Translations under genes and position numbers: made by a program
Notes under the pieces: generated by a model
Told to the model about the DNA's origin: nothing
The model's database searches: none
The model's input: only the letters and a program-made list of their open reading frames with translations
Shown: positions 53,902 to 63,490 of the stretch, piece after piece
Numbering within the stretch: the stretch's first letter is position 1
Layout of the letters: the number at the start of each line of letters is the position of its first letter
Assembly (NCBI GenBank): GCA_015234115.1
Contig: JADFWP010000002.1
Span: forward strand, 1 to 64,000
Length of the DNA stretch: 64,000 nucleotides
Source: Magnetococcales bacterium
Lineage (GTDB): Bacteria; Pseudomonadota; Magnetococcia; Magnetococcales; Magnetaquicoccaceae
Direction of reading: 5' to 3'

Positions 53902-55638
53902 TCAAATCACCTGAAACGCCCGCATGGCCCCTTCCGGGGTTTTGACATAGCCCATGGGCTGCGTTTTGACCAGGGTTTGCACCAGGGCAAACGTCGGTTC
54001 GGAGAGGATCACTTCACCGGGAGGCGCCACCTCCTGGACACTGCGGGCCAGATCGATGCTTTCACCGATCAAGGTGATGGTGCGGTCACGGGTGGAGATG
54101 GGATCCGTGGCCCCGACGATCAGGCGACCCGAATGAATGCCGGTCAGCAGACGGATCTCCTTGTTGCCCGAGCGGCGTTGCAATTCCGGCAGAGCCTGGT
54201 GCATGGCGCGGGCACATTCGATCGCCTGCATGGCCCCCTTGTCCTGATTGCCAAACGAGATGAAAAGATGATCTTCCTGGATTCGGTCCACCAGCACTTC
54301 GCAGCGTTCCAGCACTTCGCTCATGGCGGCGAAATAGTGGTTCAGCAGGGTGATCAATGCCTTGGGATCCAGCTTTTTGGTGAGCGCGCCAAACTCGGCG
54401 ATTCCCACGCACAATACGCTGCGGAATTGATCGCTCGCCAGCACGCCATCCCCCTTGCCGGCCTGGTCCGCGAAGTAATAACCCAGCATCCGGCTGTGAC
54501 GTTGCAACTGAAGTTCGGAAAGCACCCGTTCGGTTTCGGCCAGGAAGCGGTCCGCATTGAACGGTTTGGTGATAAACGCCTGCACCCCCAGGGATTTGAC
54601 CCGCACCTCGTCGGCCTTGGCATCCCGCGCGGTCACGAAGATGATCGGCATCTGCTGCCAGGGGGAAGGCTCCTGACGGATCTTCATGCAGAGTTCCAGA
54701 CCATTCATGTGGGGCATGTCGTAGTCGGAAACCATGAGGTGATAACGTTTTTCCTGCAATTTGGCCAAGGCGGCCACTCCGTGTTCGACCGCATCGGCAT
54801 GCAGGCCATGGGAGCGCAGCGCGGTCAACATCATGCCCCGGATCACCGGGGAGTCGTCCACGAGCAGCAGCCGTTCGGGACGGGCATTTTCCTGTCGTCC
54901 GCTCTTGAGCAGCCGCTTGACCCGGGACAACATCTCGTGGACCAGCACCGGCTTGGTCAGATAATCGTCCGCTCCGGCTCCGAATCCTTTTTCCACCGCT
55001 TCGGCGGTATCCAGGGAGGTCAGCAACATGAAGGGAATGTCTTCGTTGCGGGTCTGGCGAACGGTCTTGCACAAGGTGATGCCATCCATGACCGGCATCT
55101 CCACATCGGAGAGGATCATATCGATATGGCCATCCCGTTCGTCGATGATTTCCATGGCCTCCCGGCCATCCCATGCCTCGATCACCTCGTATCCCTCCTC
55201 CTTGAGGGGAGGCACAACGGTGCGATGGAGCAGATCGCTGTCATCCACATAGAGGATCACCGGTTTGACGATCGAAAGCACGGCGGCGGTTTCGATCACG
55301 TCGGCCGGAGAAAAGGGCATGGTCAGGAAGCGATCTGCCCGGTGTTCGATGGCCTGTTCGCGCACCTTGGGATTGGAGGAGAGGAAAACCACTCGTGTCG
55401 CCACGAGCGTGGGTTCCTTTTTGATGCGGTCGCACACCTCCAGGCCATTGGCATGGGTCAGTTCGGTGCGCAGAAAGATGATGTCCGGCTGCGCTTCGAC
55501 AATCGCCTGGAAAAACTGGGCATTGCCGGATTGGAGCATGGTCACGGCATAGCCGTGACTCTGAAGGGTTCCCTTCAGCATTTGGTTGACCGTGCCCGAA
55601 TCGGTCAAAAGGAGCACTTTTCTTGGCTGAGTATCCAT
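53902..55638 (-). CDS. triple-receiver regulator with degenerate class III cyclase domain
   Basis: 578 residues. REC1 (about 7-120) has R57 where the phospho-Asp should be (IIFLRTEL). REC2 has D178 (LSDVEMPVMDG). REC3 has D305 (VSDYDMPHMNG). Residues 400-578 resemble an adenylate/guanylate cyclase domain: TGIHSGRLIVG, then LIGESIDLAR and GEVILSEP. The first metal Asp is missing (VLCVGIAEFG), and the usual VNxAAR active-site stretch reads IDLARSV, so catalysis is doubtful. It is probably a pseudo-cyclase signalling scaffold. It lies 25 bases after metG on the same strand. Confidence 0.85.
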   Translation of the reverse strand: MDTQPRKVLLLTDSGTVNQMLKGTLQSHGYAVTMLQSGNAQFFQAIVEAQPDIIFLRTELTHANGLEVCDRIKKEPTLVATRVVFLSSNPKVREQAIEHRADRFLTMPFSPADVIETAAVLSIVKPVILYVDDSDLLHRTVVPPLKEEGYEVIEAWDGREAMEIIDERDGHIDMILSDVEMPVMDGITLCKTVRQTRNEDIPFMLLTSLDTAEAVEKGFGAGADDYLTKPVLVHEMLSRVKRLLKSGRQENARPERLLLVDDSPVIRGMMLTALRSHGLHADAVEHGVAALAKLQEKRYHLMVSDYDMPHMNGLELCMKIRQEPSPWQQMPIIFVTARDAKADEVRVKSLGVQAFITKPFNADRFLAETERVLSELQLQRHSRMLGYYFADQAGKGDGVLASDQFRSVLCVGIAEFGALTKKLDPKALITLLNHYFAAMSEVLERCEVLVDRIQEDHLFISFGNQDKGAMQAIECARAMHQALPELQRRSGNKEIRLLTGIHSGRLIVGATDPISTRDRTITLIGESIDLARSVQEVAPPGEVILSEPTFALVQTLVKTQPMGYVKTPEGAMRAFQVI

Positions 55639-55663
55639 GTGGGTTGCTTGCCTTCTCTAAGCC

Positions 55664-57727
55664 TTAGCGAATGCGCATGCCGGGGGTGGCCCCGAGGTCG
55701 GGTGACAACAGAAAAAGCTGATCGCCGCCAGGACCCGCCGCCAACACCATGCCTTCGGAGAGTCCGAAGCGCATTTTGCGCGGCTTGAGATTGGCGACCA
55801 TGACAGTCAGACGGCCGGGCAGGGTTTCGGGCCGACAGGCGGCGCGGATCCCGGCAAAGACGGTTCTTTGGCCCAACTCTCCCAGATCCAGGGTGAGTCG
55901 CAACAGTTTGTCCGCTCCTTCGACCGGTTCGGCGGTCAGGATTCGGGCCACGCGCAGATCGACCTGGGCAAAGGTTTCGATATCGAGGGGCGGTTCCAAA
56001 GGTGGGGCAGGGGAGGGGAGCGACTCCGGTTTGGGTGCGGATGCGGGCTTCGCAGCCGGTTTGGCCGCGACCTTGGGGGGAGCGGCAACCGCCGGGGCGC
56101 TTGCCAGCACCAGTTCCTCGATTTTTTTCGGATCCACGCGGGCCATCATGTGGGAAAATTCCCGGATGGCGTGGTGGCTTAAGGGCTGACGGCGCGACTC
56201 CCAGGTAAAGGGAGGAAGTTGCAGAAATTCCTGGCATTTTTCTGCGGTTTTGGGCAGCACGGGCTGAAGATAGATCATCAGGGTGCGAAACAGATTGAGC
56301 GCGATGGTGCAGGTTTCATGCAGTTCGACGCTGCGTTCCGGATCTTTGGCCAGATTCCAGGGCGCCTTGGTTTCGACAAAGCGGTTGGCCAGGTCGGCCA
56401 GGTTCATGATGGCGCGCATGGCCTTGGAAAACTCGCGCGTCTCGTAAAGCTGGGCGATCTCTTCGCCCGCGGCCACGAATTGTTCGTGCAGGCCGCCATC
56501 GTCCGGATAGGAGGCGGTCAGTTCGCCGGCGAACCGTTTGTGAATGAAACCGGCGCTGCGCGAGGCGATGTTGATCACCTTGCCCACCAGGTCGCTGTTG
56601 ACCCGCAGGATGAAATCATCGAGATTCAGGTCGAGATCATCGACCCGCGCGGTCAGTTTGGCGGCATAGTAATAGCGCAGATATTCGGGATCGAGCCGTT
56701 CGAGGTAATGCCGTGCGGTGATGAAGGTGCCACGGGATTTGGACATTTTCTGACCATTGACGGTCAGGAAACCATGCACGAATACGGCCGTGGGGGTGCG
56801 GAATCCGGCCCCGTGCAGGGTTGCGGGCCAGAACAGGGTATGGAAATAGAGGATGTCCTTGCCGATGAAGTGATAGACCTCCATCTGATCGTCCCGGCGC
56901 CAGATGGCGTCGAAGTCGCGGCCATGGCGTTTGCACCACTCCCAGCAGGAGGCCATGTAGCCGATTGGCGCATCCAGCCAGACATAAAAATATTTGCCTG
57001 GCGCGTCCGGAATTTCAAAGCCGAAATAGGGTCCGTCGCGCGAGATGTCCCAATCCTGCAAACCGGCCTCGAACCATTCATCGAGTTTGTTGGCCATTTC
57101 CGGTTGCAACGCCCCGGAACGGATCCAGGTCTTGAGAAAGGGTTCAAAATCGGTGAGTCGGAAGAAAAAATGTTCCGAATCCCGTTCCACGGGGACAGAA
57201 CCGCAAATCGCGCATTGGGGGTCTTTCAGGTCGAGGGGGGAATGGCTGCCGGAACAGATCTCGCAGGCATCGCCGTATTGATCCTCGGCTCCGCAGGTGG
57301 GGCAGCGTCCGCGAATGAAGCGATCCGGCAGAAACATCTGGTCCTGGTCGCAATAGGCCTGACGGACCGTGCTGACGCGGATGTGGCCAGCCTGGCGGTT
57401 TTTGAGATAGACCTCTTCGGACAGCAGGCGGTTTTCCGGACTGTTGGTGGTGTAATAATTGTCAAAATCGATATAAAAGCCTTTGAAATCGCTGAGATGT
57501 TCTGTATGCATCCGCTCGACCAGGGACTCGGGTGTGATCCCTTCCTGGCGGGCACGGATCATCACCGGGGTGCCATGGGTGTCGTCGGCGCAGAAATAGC
57601 GGCATTCGTGGCCCTGGAGTTTCTGGAAACGCACCCAGATATCGGTTTGAATGGTTTCGACCAAATGACCCAGATGGATGTGTCCGTTGGCATAAGGCAA
57701 AGCGCTGGTGACGAGTATGCGACGCAT
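55664..57727 (-). CDS. metG: methionyl-tRNA synthetase
   Basis: 687 residues. Charges tRNA-Met. Start at ATG 57727 ([21 protein letters not shown]) gives the HIGH-type motif HIHLGH. KMSKS appears as KMSKSRGTF. The zinc-binding insert is [17 protein letters not shown] with a second CAICG pair. After an Ala/Pro/Lys linker comes a C-terminal tRNA-binding EMAP-like domain ([36 protein letters not shown]). The long upstream extension of the frame is not used. Confidence 0.96.
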   Translation of the reverse strand: MRRILVTSALPYANGHIHLGHLVETIQTDIWVRFQKLQGHECRYFCADDTHGTPVMIRARQEGITPESLVERMHTEHLSDFKGFYIDFDNYYTTNSPENRLLSEEVYLKNRQAGHIRVSTVRQAYCDQDQMFLPDRFIRGRCPTCGAEDQYGDACEICSGSHSPLDLKDPQCAICGSVPVERDSEHFFFRLTDFEPFLKTWIRSGALQPEMANKLDEWFEAGLQDWDISRDGPYFGFEIPDAPGKYFYVWLDAPIGYMASCWEWCKRHGRDFDAIWRRDDQMEVYHFIGKDILYFHTLFWPATLHGAGFRTPTAVFVHGFLTVNGQKMSKSRGTFITARHYLERLDPEYLRYYYAAKLTARVDDLDLNLDDFILRVNSDLVGKVINIASRSAGFIHKRFAGELTASYPDDGGLHEQFVAAGEEIAQLYETREFSKAMRAIMNLADLANRFVETKAPWNLAKDPERSVELHETCTIALNLFRTLMIYLQPVLPKTAEKCQEFLQLPPFTWESRRQPLSHHAIREFSHMMARVDPKKIEELVLASAPAVAAPPKVAAKPAAKPASAPKPESLPSPAPPLEPPLDIETFAQVDLRVARILTAEPVEGADKLLRLTLDLGELGQRTVFAGIRAACRPETLPGRLTVMVANLKPRKMRFGLSEGMVLAAGPGGDQLFLLSPDLGATPGMRIR

Positions 57728-57940
57728 GAGCAGGAAACCCGAAATTTGAAATTGACCCCGTTTCGGACATTCTACCAGTTTCGGATCGCGCAGCAAGCCT
57801 TCGGATGGCACGATGCCGATATTTTTCATTGCTTTTGGGTCGGAAATCGGCTTATGTTACATAAATGTGCAGGCTTACGTTTTGGACGGCAAACGATTTT
57901 GTTGGACTGGCTATCAGAAACCAACCCATCCTGAATTTAA

Positions 57941-57956
57941 CATAATATACATTATG
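57941..57956. promoter_or_regulatory. palindrome CATAAT-N4-ATTATG upstream of the rhodanese gene
   Basis: A 16-base inverted repeat ends 23 bases before the start codon at 57980, in the divergent region with metG. The position suits an operator or overlap with a -10 box; not tied to a known regulator. Confidence 0.35.
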
Positions 57957-57979
57957 CGACTTTTGTGTGATTCCGGACC

Positions 57980-58468
57980 ATGAAACGATCCATCAGCGTG
58001 GAGAGCTTTTTGCGCGACGTGGCTCAGGGCCAACGCTTCCGGATCGTGGATTTGCGCGGCGACTATCAACATGCCATTCCAGGCGCAATTCCCACCCGCT
58101 TCCACTCGGATGTCTTCTATGAAGAAGCCGCATGGGTGCAAAGCATGCTGGGTGTGGAGTTCCAGACCGGCCTGCCGGTGCTGCTGGTCTGCAACAGCGG
58201 CAACAGCAGCCTCGAAGCGGTCGAACTCTTCCAACGCAAGAATCGCCGCACTCCCTATACCCTGGTGAGCCTGAACGGTGGCATGATGGCCTACGAAGAA
58301 CGGATCCGACGCTGGACCGATGGTTTCCGGCGTCAGGATCAATTCCTGACCGAATTGACCACCATCTCCACCCACGCCAACCGTTTCCAGTTTCTGGTGA
58401 CCAGTCTGTGGCAACGACGCAAGCCCAAAGGGTGGCAAAGACTGCTCCATCCGAGTAGCTGGTTTTGA
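57980..58468 (+). CDS. rhodanese-like domain protein
   Basis: 162 residues. A single rhodanese domain at 1-110: FRIVDLRGDYQHAIPGAIPTRF, LLVCNSGNSSLEAVELF with active-site C71 in the CNSGNSS loop, and VSLNGGMMAYEER. A C-terminal helical tail with basic residues (RRRKPKGWQRLL) could contact membrane or nucleic acid. Rhodaneses carry sulfane sulfur, but the substrate is not evident. Monocistronic, divergent from metG. Confidence 0.85.
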   Translation: MKRSISVESFLRDVAQGQRFRIVDLRGDYQHAIPGAIPTRFHSDVFYEEAAWVQSMLGVEFQTGLPVLLVCNSGNSSLEAVELFQRKNRRTPYTLVSLNGGMMAYEERIRRWTDGFRRQDQFLTELTTISTHANRFQFLVTSLWQRRKPKGWQRLLHPSSWF

Positions 58469-58545
58469 GCCTCACGCCTCATCCAGGATAAGGAAGCTCA
58501 TTTTTTCAACCAGTTCAGCGGTATGCCCGGACATCATCAGGTGAT

Positions 58546-59169
58546 TCACCAGTTCCTGGGCACAAAATCGTCCGCATTGGCCATGCGCAGAGTGTCGCCT
58601 GCCTGCTCAATCACGAATAACCCCTGGTTGATGGCAAAGCGGGCGACATTCTCTTCGATCACCATGGCCGAGACGGCGCCAATCGCCCGCTTGTCGGCAT
58701 ATTCCGGAAAGAATTCCTTGAAACTGCCCATACGGTCCAGATGTTCCCGCACATCCGAGACTTCCAATTTGCTTTTTACTTCCACCAGGGCCACGGAGTT
58801 GGTGTTGACCACAAACAGATCGATCTCCATCTGGCGGCCTTCCGGCAACTTGGCCACCACCCGGCGACTGACCTTGTGAACCGGGATGCCTCTTTGGGCA
58901 AACAGGGTTTCGCAGGCAGGAGCCACCAACCCCTCGACAAACTTACCCAGACGTCCGCCGAGCCGATCCAGTTTGCGGTCAGTCTCCTTCATCTGTTTGG
59001 AGACCTCTTGGATCTGGCGGTCGGTCTCCTGCATGCGACGATCCAGTTCTGCCCCGCGCTCCCGGTCCTCGCGGACCATCTCCTGGAATTGCAGTCGAGT
59101 CTCCTGGAATTGCAGTCGAGTCTCCTGGAACATTTTCCATACATCATCAAAGGTCACAGCGTGCGACAT
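58546..59169 (-). CDS. DUF3782-like PD-(D/E)XK protein with N-terminal coiled coil
   Basis: 207 residues from ATG 59169 (AGGAG upstream). The N-terminal third is a coiled coil with FQETRLQ repeats, then QETDRQIQEVSKQMKETDRK heptads. The C-terminal part has the nuclease-fold pattern MEIDLFVVNTNSVALVEVKSKL, giving the D-x(n)-E-V-K triad of the PD-(D/E)XK superfamily, followed by FFPEYADKRAIGAVSAMVI. Such DUF3782 genes are frequently multi-copy in some genomes. Function unproven. Confidence 0.8.
   Translation of the reverse strand: MSHAVTFDDVWKMFQETRLQFQETRLQFQEMVREDRERGAELDRRMQETDRQIQEVSKQMKETDRKLDRLGGRLGKFVEGLVAPACETLFAQRGIPVHKVSRRVVAKLPEGRQMEIDLFVVNTNSVALVEVKSKLEVSDVREHLDRMGSFKEFFPEYADKRAIGAVSAMVIEENVARFAINQGLFVIEQAGDTLRMANADDFVPRNW
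59080..59130 (-). repeat. 21-base direct repeat (two full copies and a third partial)
   Basis: CTCCTGGAATTGCAGTCGAGT occurs at 59080-59100 and 59101-59121, with nine more bases matching at 59122-59130. It encodes the repeated FQETRLQ heptad of the coiled coil, so length change would keep the reading frame. Confidence 0.9.
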
Positions 59170-59481
59170 GGCGGTCACTCCTGGTTTGAGGCCTCATTGA
59201 CGACAGAATACCTCTTCTTGGCATCCCATGAAACCATTTTCTGTCCCGGCGACACACCCTCGTATTCCACCGACCAGTGAGGCGCGCGCCGGCCACACTG
59301 GTTCCGCTGCATATTACTCGTTAGGCTCCGCCGGACTGCGCCACCTGTCATGACACGCATGACTTGCGGTCCGGTTGGTTGCTCTTCACAAGGGATAGGC
59401 AAAAGGGTTTGAGTGGTATATACTGACCCCAACCCAAAAAAACGGGACGCAGCAATCGACTTTTTTCAAAAAGGAGTTACC
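59170..59481. other. intergenic region between the DUF3782-like and HD-GYP genes
   Basis: About 310 bases with divergent promoters expected. A TATATACT-like element near 59417 may be a -10 for the HD-GYP gene; nothing else stands out. Confidence 0.4.
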
Positions 59482-61137
59482 ATGGATCAACAGCCCACTC
59501 CCACGGCCGGACACGATACGGGCACCGACATTCTGCGCCGTATCGAACGGCTGAATGACATCGGCATCGCCCTCTCGGCGGAACGGAACGTCAATCGGCT
59601 GCTGGAGATCATTCTGCTTGGCGCCAAAGAGTTGACCAACGCCGACGCCGGAACCATGTACAGCGTGACGGATCGTCAAACCCTGAAATTCGAAATCCTG
59701 CGTACCGACTCCCTGGGTATCGCCATGGGGGGCACCACCGGCATCCCGATCAATTTCCCGGAACTCCCCCTTTACAAGAATAACGAACCCAACCTGCAAA
59801 TGATCGCCGCCTTTTCGGCGCTCAAGCAGACCACGGTCAACATTCCGGACGCCTACGAGGCCGAAGGATTCGACTTTTCCGGCACCCGCGCCTTTGACCA
59901 GCGCACCCATTACCGCTCCAAGTCTTTTCTCACGGTGCCTTTGAAAAATCATGAAAACGAAATCATCGGCGTCTTGCAACTCATCAACGCCAAAGACGCC
60001 CGAACCGATGAAATCGTCGCCTTTTCCGCCGGATCCCAGAAGCTCGCCGAATCCCTGGCCTCCCAGGCGGCCATCGCGCTGACCAACCAGAAACTGATCT
60101 CCGATCTGAAGGCCTTGTTCGAATCCTTCATTCAATCGATCGCCTCCGCCATCGACGACAAATCCCCCTATACCGGCGGCCATTGCCATCGGGTGCCGGT
60201 GCTGGCCGAAATGCTCGGCAGAGCGGCCAACGAATGCGATGACGGCCCAATCGATGCGATCCGCTTTTCCGACGAGCAGATGTACGAACTCAAAATCGCT
60301 TCCTGGCTCCACGACTGCGGCAAGGTGGTCACGCCCGCCGAAGTGGTGGACAAGGCCACCAAACTCGAAACCATTTTCGATCGCATCCACCTGGTCGATA
60401 CCCGCTTCGAGGTGCTCAAACGGGATGAGGAGATCGCTTTTCTCAAACAAAAAATCGCCGCGTTGGAACAGGGTGCCGCACCCGAAACCATCCATTCCCT
60501 GGAAGAGGCCTACCATGATGAGCTGAAACGCCTGCATGCGGACCGTGAATTCATCCGGGAAACCAACATCGGCGGCGAATTCATGTCTCCGCAACGCCAG
60601 GATCGCATCCGCGCCATCGCCAAACGTCGCTGGATCGATGCCAGTGGTCAGGAACGCCCCTTTCTCTCCGACAACGAAGTCTACAATCTCAACATTCCCA
60701 AAGGGACCATCACCCCGGAAGAACGGGAGATCATCAACTATCACGTCTCGGCCACCATCAAAATGCTCGATGCCATCCCCTTCCCGCGTCATCTCAAACG
60801 GGTGCCGGAGATCGCGGGTGGTCATCACGAACAGATGAACGGCAAAGGGTATCCCAAAGGACTCACCGGCGATCAGATGTCGATTCAGGCGCGCATGGTG
60901 GCGATTGCCGATGTCTTCGAGGCGCTCACCGCCCGCGATCGCCCCTACAAGAAGGGCAAGACCCTTTCTTCATCGTTGCAGATCCTGGGCTTCATGAAAA
61001 AGGATGGCCATATCGATCCGGATCTGTTCAAACTCTTCATCGACAAAAAGGTCTATCTCGAATATGCCCAGGAATACCTCTCACCCGAGCAGATCGACGA
61101 GGTGGATCCGGAAAAGATTCCTGGCTATGTAGCCTGA
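59482..61137 (+). CDS. GAF-HD-GYP phosphodiesterase (predicted c-di-GMP hydrolase)
   Basis: 551 residues from ATG 59482, which has AAGGAG upstream. A GAF domain at about 20-185 (ILLGAKELTNADAGTMYSV, FLTVPLKNHENEIIGVLQLINA) is followed by an HD-GYP domain with HDCGK (H277-D278) and HHEQMNGKGYP at 448-458. The gap between the two motifs is about 100 residues longer than in the typical HD-GYP and holds a coiled segment (RDEEIAFLKQKIAALEQ); I recall related proteins with this same insert. HD-GYP enzymes linearise c-di-GMP, here under GAF-ligand control. It is followed seven bases later by the CHASE2-cyclase gene. Confidence 0.9.
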   Translation: MDQQPTPTAGHDTGTDILRRIERLNDIGIALSAERNVNRLLEIILLGAKELTNADAGTMYSVTDRQTLKFEILRTDSLGIAMGGTTGIPINFPELPLYKNNEPNLQMIAAFSALKQTTVNIPDAYEAEGFDFSGTRAFDQRTHYRSKSFLTVPLKNHENEIIGVLQLINAKDARTDEIVAFSAGSQKLAESLASQAAIALTNQKLISDLKALFESFIQSIASAIDDKSPYTGGHCHRVPVLAEMLGRAANECDDGPIDAIRFSDEQMYELKIASWLHDCGKVVTPAEVVDKATKLETIFDRIHLVDTRFEVLKRDEEIAFLKQKIAALEQGAAPETIHSLEEAYHDELKRLHADREFIRETNIGGEFMSPQRQDRIRAIAKRRWIDASGQERPFLSDNEVYNLNIPKGTITPEEREIINYHVSATIKMLDAIPFPRHLKRVPEIAGGHHEQMNGKGYPKGLTGDQMSIQARMVAIADVFEALTARDRPYKKGKTLSSSLQILGFMKKDGHIDPDLFKLFIDKKVYLEYAQEYLSPEQIDEVDPEKIPGYVA

Positions 61138-61144
61138 TCCATCC

Positions 61145-63376
61145 ATGGCACGCCTTCCCCTGATACGTCTGTTGACCGGTCTCGGGATCGTCTTGTTGTT
61201 CGTATTGCACGCCTTCCGTGTCATCGAGCTGCCCCTGCTGGAACGGTTCGAGAAACTCGCTTACGATACCCGTCTGCAAATCGCCATGTCGGGCAGCCGC
61301 GACGCGCGCCTGGTGATCGTGGATCTGGACGAAAAAAGTCTCAACCGCATCGGTCGTTGGCCCTGGGGCCGCCATCATCTGGCCCAGTTGACCGACACCC
61401 TCTTCGATCATTATCGCATTCTGGCATTGGGCTTCACCGTGGTCTTCGGAGAACGGGACGAAAGTTCGGGACTTCCGGTACTCGAACGTCTCGCCAGCGG
61501 GGCCATGCAGAGTCAACCCGCCTTTCTGCTCGAACTCAACCGCATGCGTCCGGCCCTGGAGCGGGACGAACGCTTCGCCAAAAGCCTCAAAGGGCGCTCG
61601 GTCATTCTGGGATACACGTTTCAACCGGACAAGGATTCCGCCCGACCCGCCAAAACAGGCGCCCTGCCCGATCCGGTGATCAGCCTGGAGGAGTTGGGAC
61701 GCTCCAATGTGCCCTTCATCCGGGCCGCAGGATATGGCGCCAATCTGCCCATATTCCAGCATGCCGCGCAAAACGGCGGATTTCTGGACAATCCTCTGGT
61801 GGATCGGGATGGGGTTTATCGCACGTTGCCGTTGCTGCGCGAATTCCAGGGCAAGATCTACCCTGCCCTCTCTCTCAGTCTGGTGCGGGCCATTCTGGGC
61901 GATCTGCCCGTCACCCTGGGGATCACACCGGTGGCCAAGAGTTCCCAGGAGGTCGAAACCGGCCTGGAATGGGTCGGCCTGGGACCGCATCACATTCCGG
62001 TGGATCAGCAGGCCGCGATCCTCATCCCCTATCGGGGGCCTCCCGGCGCGTTTTCCACGATTCCGGCGGTCGAAATTCTCGACAAGACAGCCAATCCATC
62101 CCTTTTGAACGATACCATCGTTCTGGTGGGTTCTTCCGCCCCCGGCCTGATGGAGCGGCGTCCCACGCCGGTGCATCCTGAATTCCCGAATGCGGAAATG
62201 CATGCCTCGGTCATCAGCGGCATCCTGGACGGGGTGGTGAAAAGACATGCCCCCCGCTCCCAGCTCATTGAATTGTTTTACCTCCTGATCATTGGCGTCA
62301 CGCTGCTTGTCCTGGCTCCCAGACTGTCACCCGCGTGGACCTGGTATCTGGCACTGCTTTTATGGATCCTGATCGCCTGGAGCAATGCTTTTTTCTGGCG
62401 GCGTTCGGACCTGGTGATTCCTCTGGCCGCTCCGCTGCTGCTGACGCTTTTTCTGACCCTGACCCATACCGGCTTTCTGTTTTTTTCATCGACGATGCGC
62501 GATTCCCGGCTGTCACGGATTTTCGCCCAACACCTGCCGCCGGTCCTGGTCGAGGAACTCTTCAGCAGCGATCAGCCGCTGGTGACCCGTGGCGAGCGTC
62601 GGGAGTTGTCGGTGTTGATCATCAACATTCGCGGATTTTCTGTCCTGGCCGCCAGAATGGCGCCGGAAGAGCTGACCCAACTGCTGAACCGCTATCTGAC
62701 CCGGATGACACGGGAGATTCATGCCCATCGAGGCACGCTGGATCGTTACATGGGGGATGTGGTCATGGCTTTCTGGGGCGCGCCCCTGACCAATCCCCTG
62801 CACGCCCGCTCCGCTCTGGAGTGCGCCTGGGAAATCCTGCGTGTGGCCGAGGATCTCAAGGACGAATTCCAGGCCAAAGGATGGCCGGCCATCCGGATTT
62901 CCATGGGCGTGAATACCGGCCCGGTCCATGTGGGCGAACTCGGCTCCGGATTTCGCAGCAGTTATTCGGTGGTGGGCGATATGGTCAATCACGCCCGCCG
63001 TTTGGAATCCCTCGCCCGGCGGCATGGCCTGCCTCTGGTGGTTGGCGCCGGAACCCGTGCGGCCCTGCCCGAAGTGCTGTTCCGGGAGTTGGAACGGATC
63101 CATCTCCGGGGCGAGGAGGAGCCGGTGGCGATTTTCGAACCGGTGGGATTTTTGAACAAGATCAGCGCCGACAGCCGCACCGAGGTGGACAATTACCATC
63201 AGGCGCTCTCCCTCTATCGTACACGCCGCTGGGAAGAGGCCAGAAGACGGTTTCAATTGCTGCTGGAACGGGATCCCGAAAGACAGATCCACGAAATCTA
63301 TCTCTCCCGCATCCAGCGTCTCATCGCCTTTCCGCCTGGTGAGAGCTGGGATGGGGTCTTTCCTCCCCGTGGATGA
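61145..63376 (+). CDS. CHASE2-class III nucleotide cyclase
   Basis: 743 residues: TM1, then a CHASE2 extracytoplasmic domain (about 35-360, with ARLVIVDLDEKSLNRIGRWPW and VLVGSSAPGLME), three closely spaced membrane helices (about 375-460), and a cyclase domain at 480-660. D538 (YMGDVVMAFWG) and the VNHARRLES Asn/Arg region are kept, but the first metal Asp of the usual DIRGFT motif is N494 in INIRGFS. Activity could be reduced, altered or lost. A C-terminal helical tail resembles a TPR. It could feed the cNMP-binding protein at 20089. It starts seven bases after the HD-GYP gene. Confidence 0.9.
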   Translation: MARLPLIRLLTGLGIVLLFVLHAFRVIELPLLERFEKLAYDTRLQIAMSGSRDARLVIVDLDEKSLNRIGRWPWGRHHLAQLTDTLFDHYRILALGFTVVFGERDESSGLPVLERLASGAMQSQPAFLLELNRMRPALERDERFAKSLKGRSVILGYTFQPDKDSARPAKTGALPDPVISLEELGRSNVPFIRAAGYGANLPIFQHAAQNGGFLDNPLVDRDGVYRTLPLLREFQGKIYPALSLSLVRAILGDLPVTLGITPVAKSSQEVETGLEWVGLGPHHIPVDQQAAILIPYRGPPGAFSTIPAVEILDKTANPSLLNDTIVLVGSSAPGLMERRPTPVHPEFPNAEMHASVISGILDGVVKRHAPRSQLIELFYLLIIGVTLLVLAPRLSPAWTWYLALLLWILIAWSNAFFWRRSDLVIPLAAPLLLTLFLTLTHTGFLFFSSTMRDSRLSRIFAQHLPPVLVEELFSSDQPLVTRGERRELSVLIINIRGFSVLAARMAPEELTQLLNRYLTRMTREIHAHRGTLDRYMGDVVMAFWGAPLTNPLHARSALECAWEILRVAEDLKDEFQAKGWPAIRISMGVNTGPVHVGELGSGFRSSYSVVGDMVNHARRLESLARRHGLPLVVGAGTRAALPEVLFRELERIHLRGEEEPVAIFEPVGFLNKISADSRTEVDNYHQALSLYRTRRWEEARRRFQLLLERDPERQIHEIYLSRIQRLIAFPPGESWDGVFPPRG

Positions 63377-63490
63377 AATCGGGATCATGACGGGCCAGCA
63401 TGCGATCATACCGCACCGCGTCTCATCCTGGTGCCGCGCCGATCATGCCGATTATGCCAGAATGAGTCTGATCCATCCTCCGGAGGCGCC

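Noticed and set aside
53977-55788. Long rightward frame over the triple-receiver gene
   Set aside because: Shadow of the leftward gene; no domain or ribosome site.
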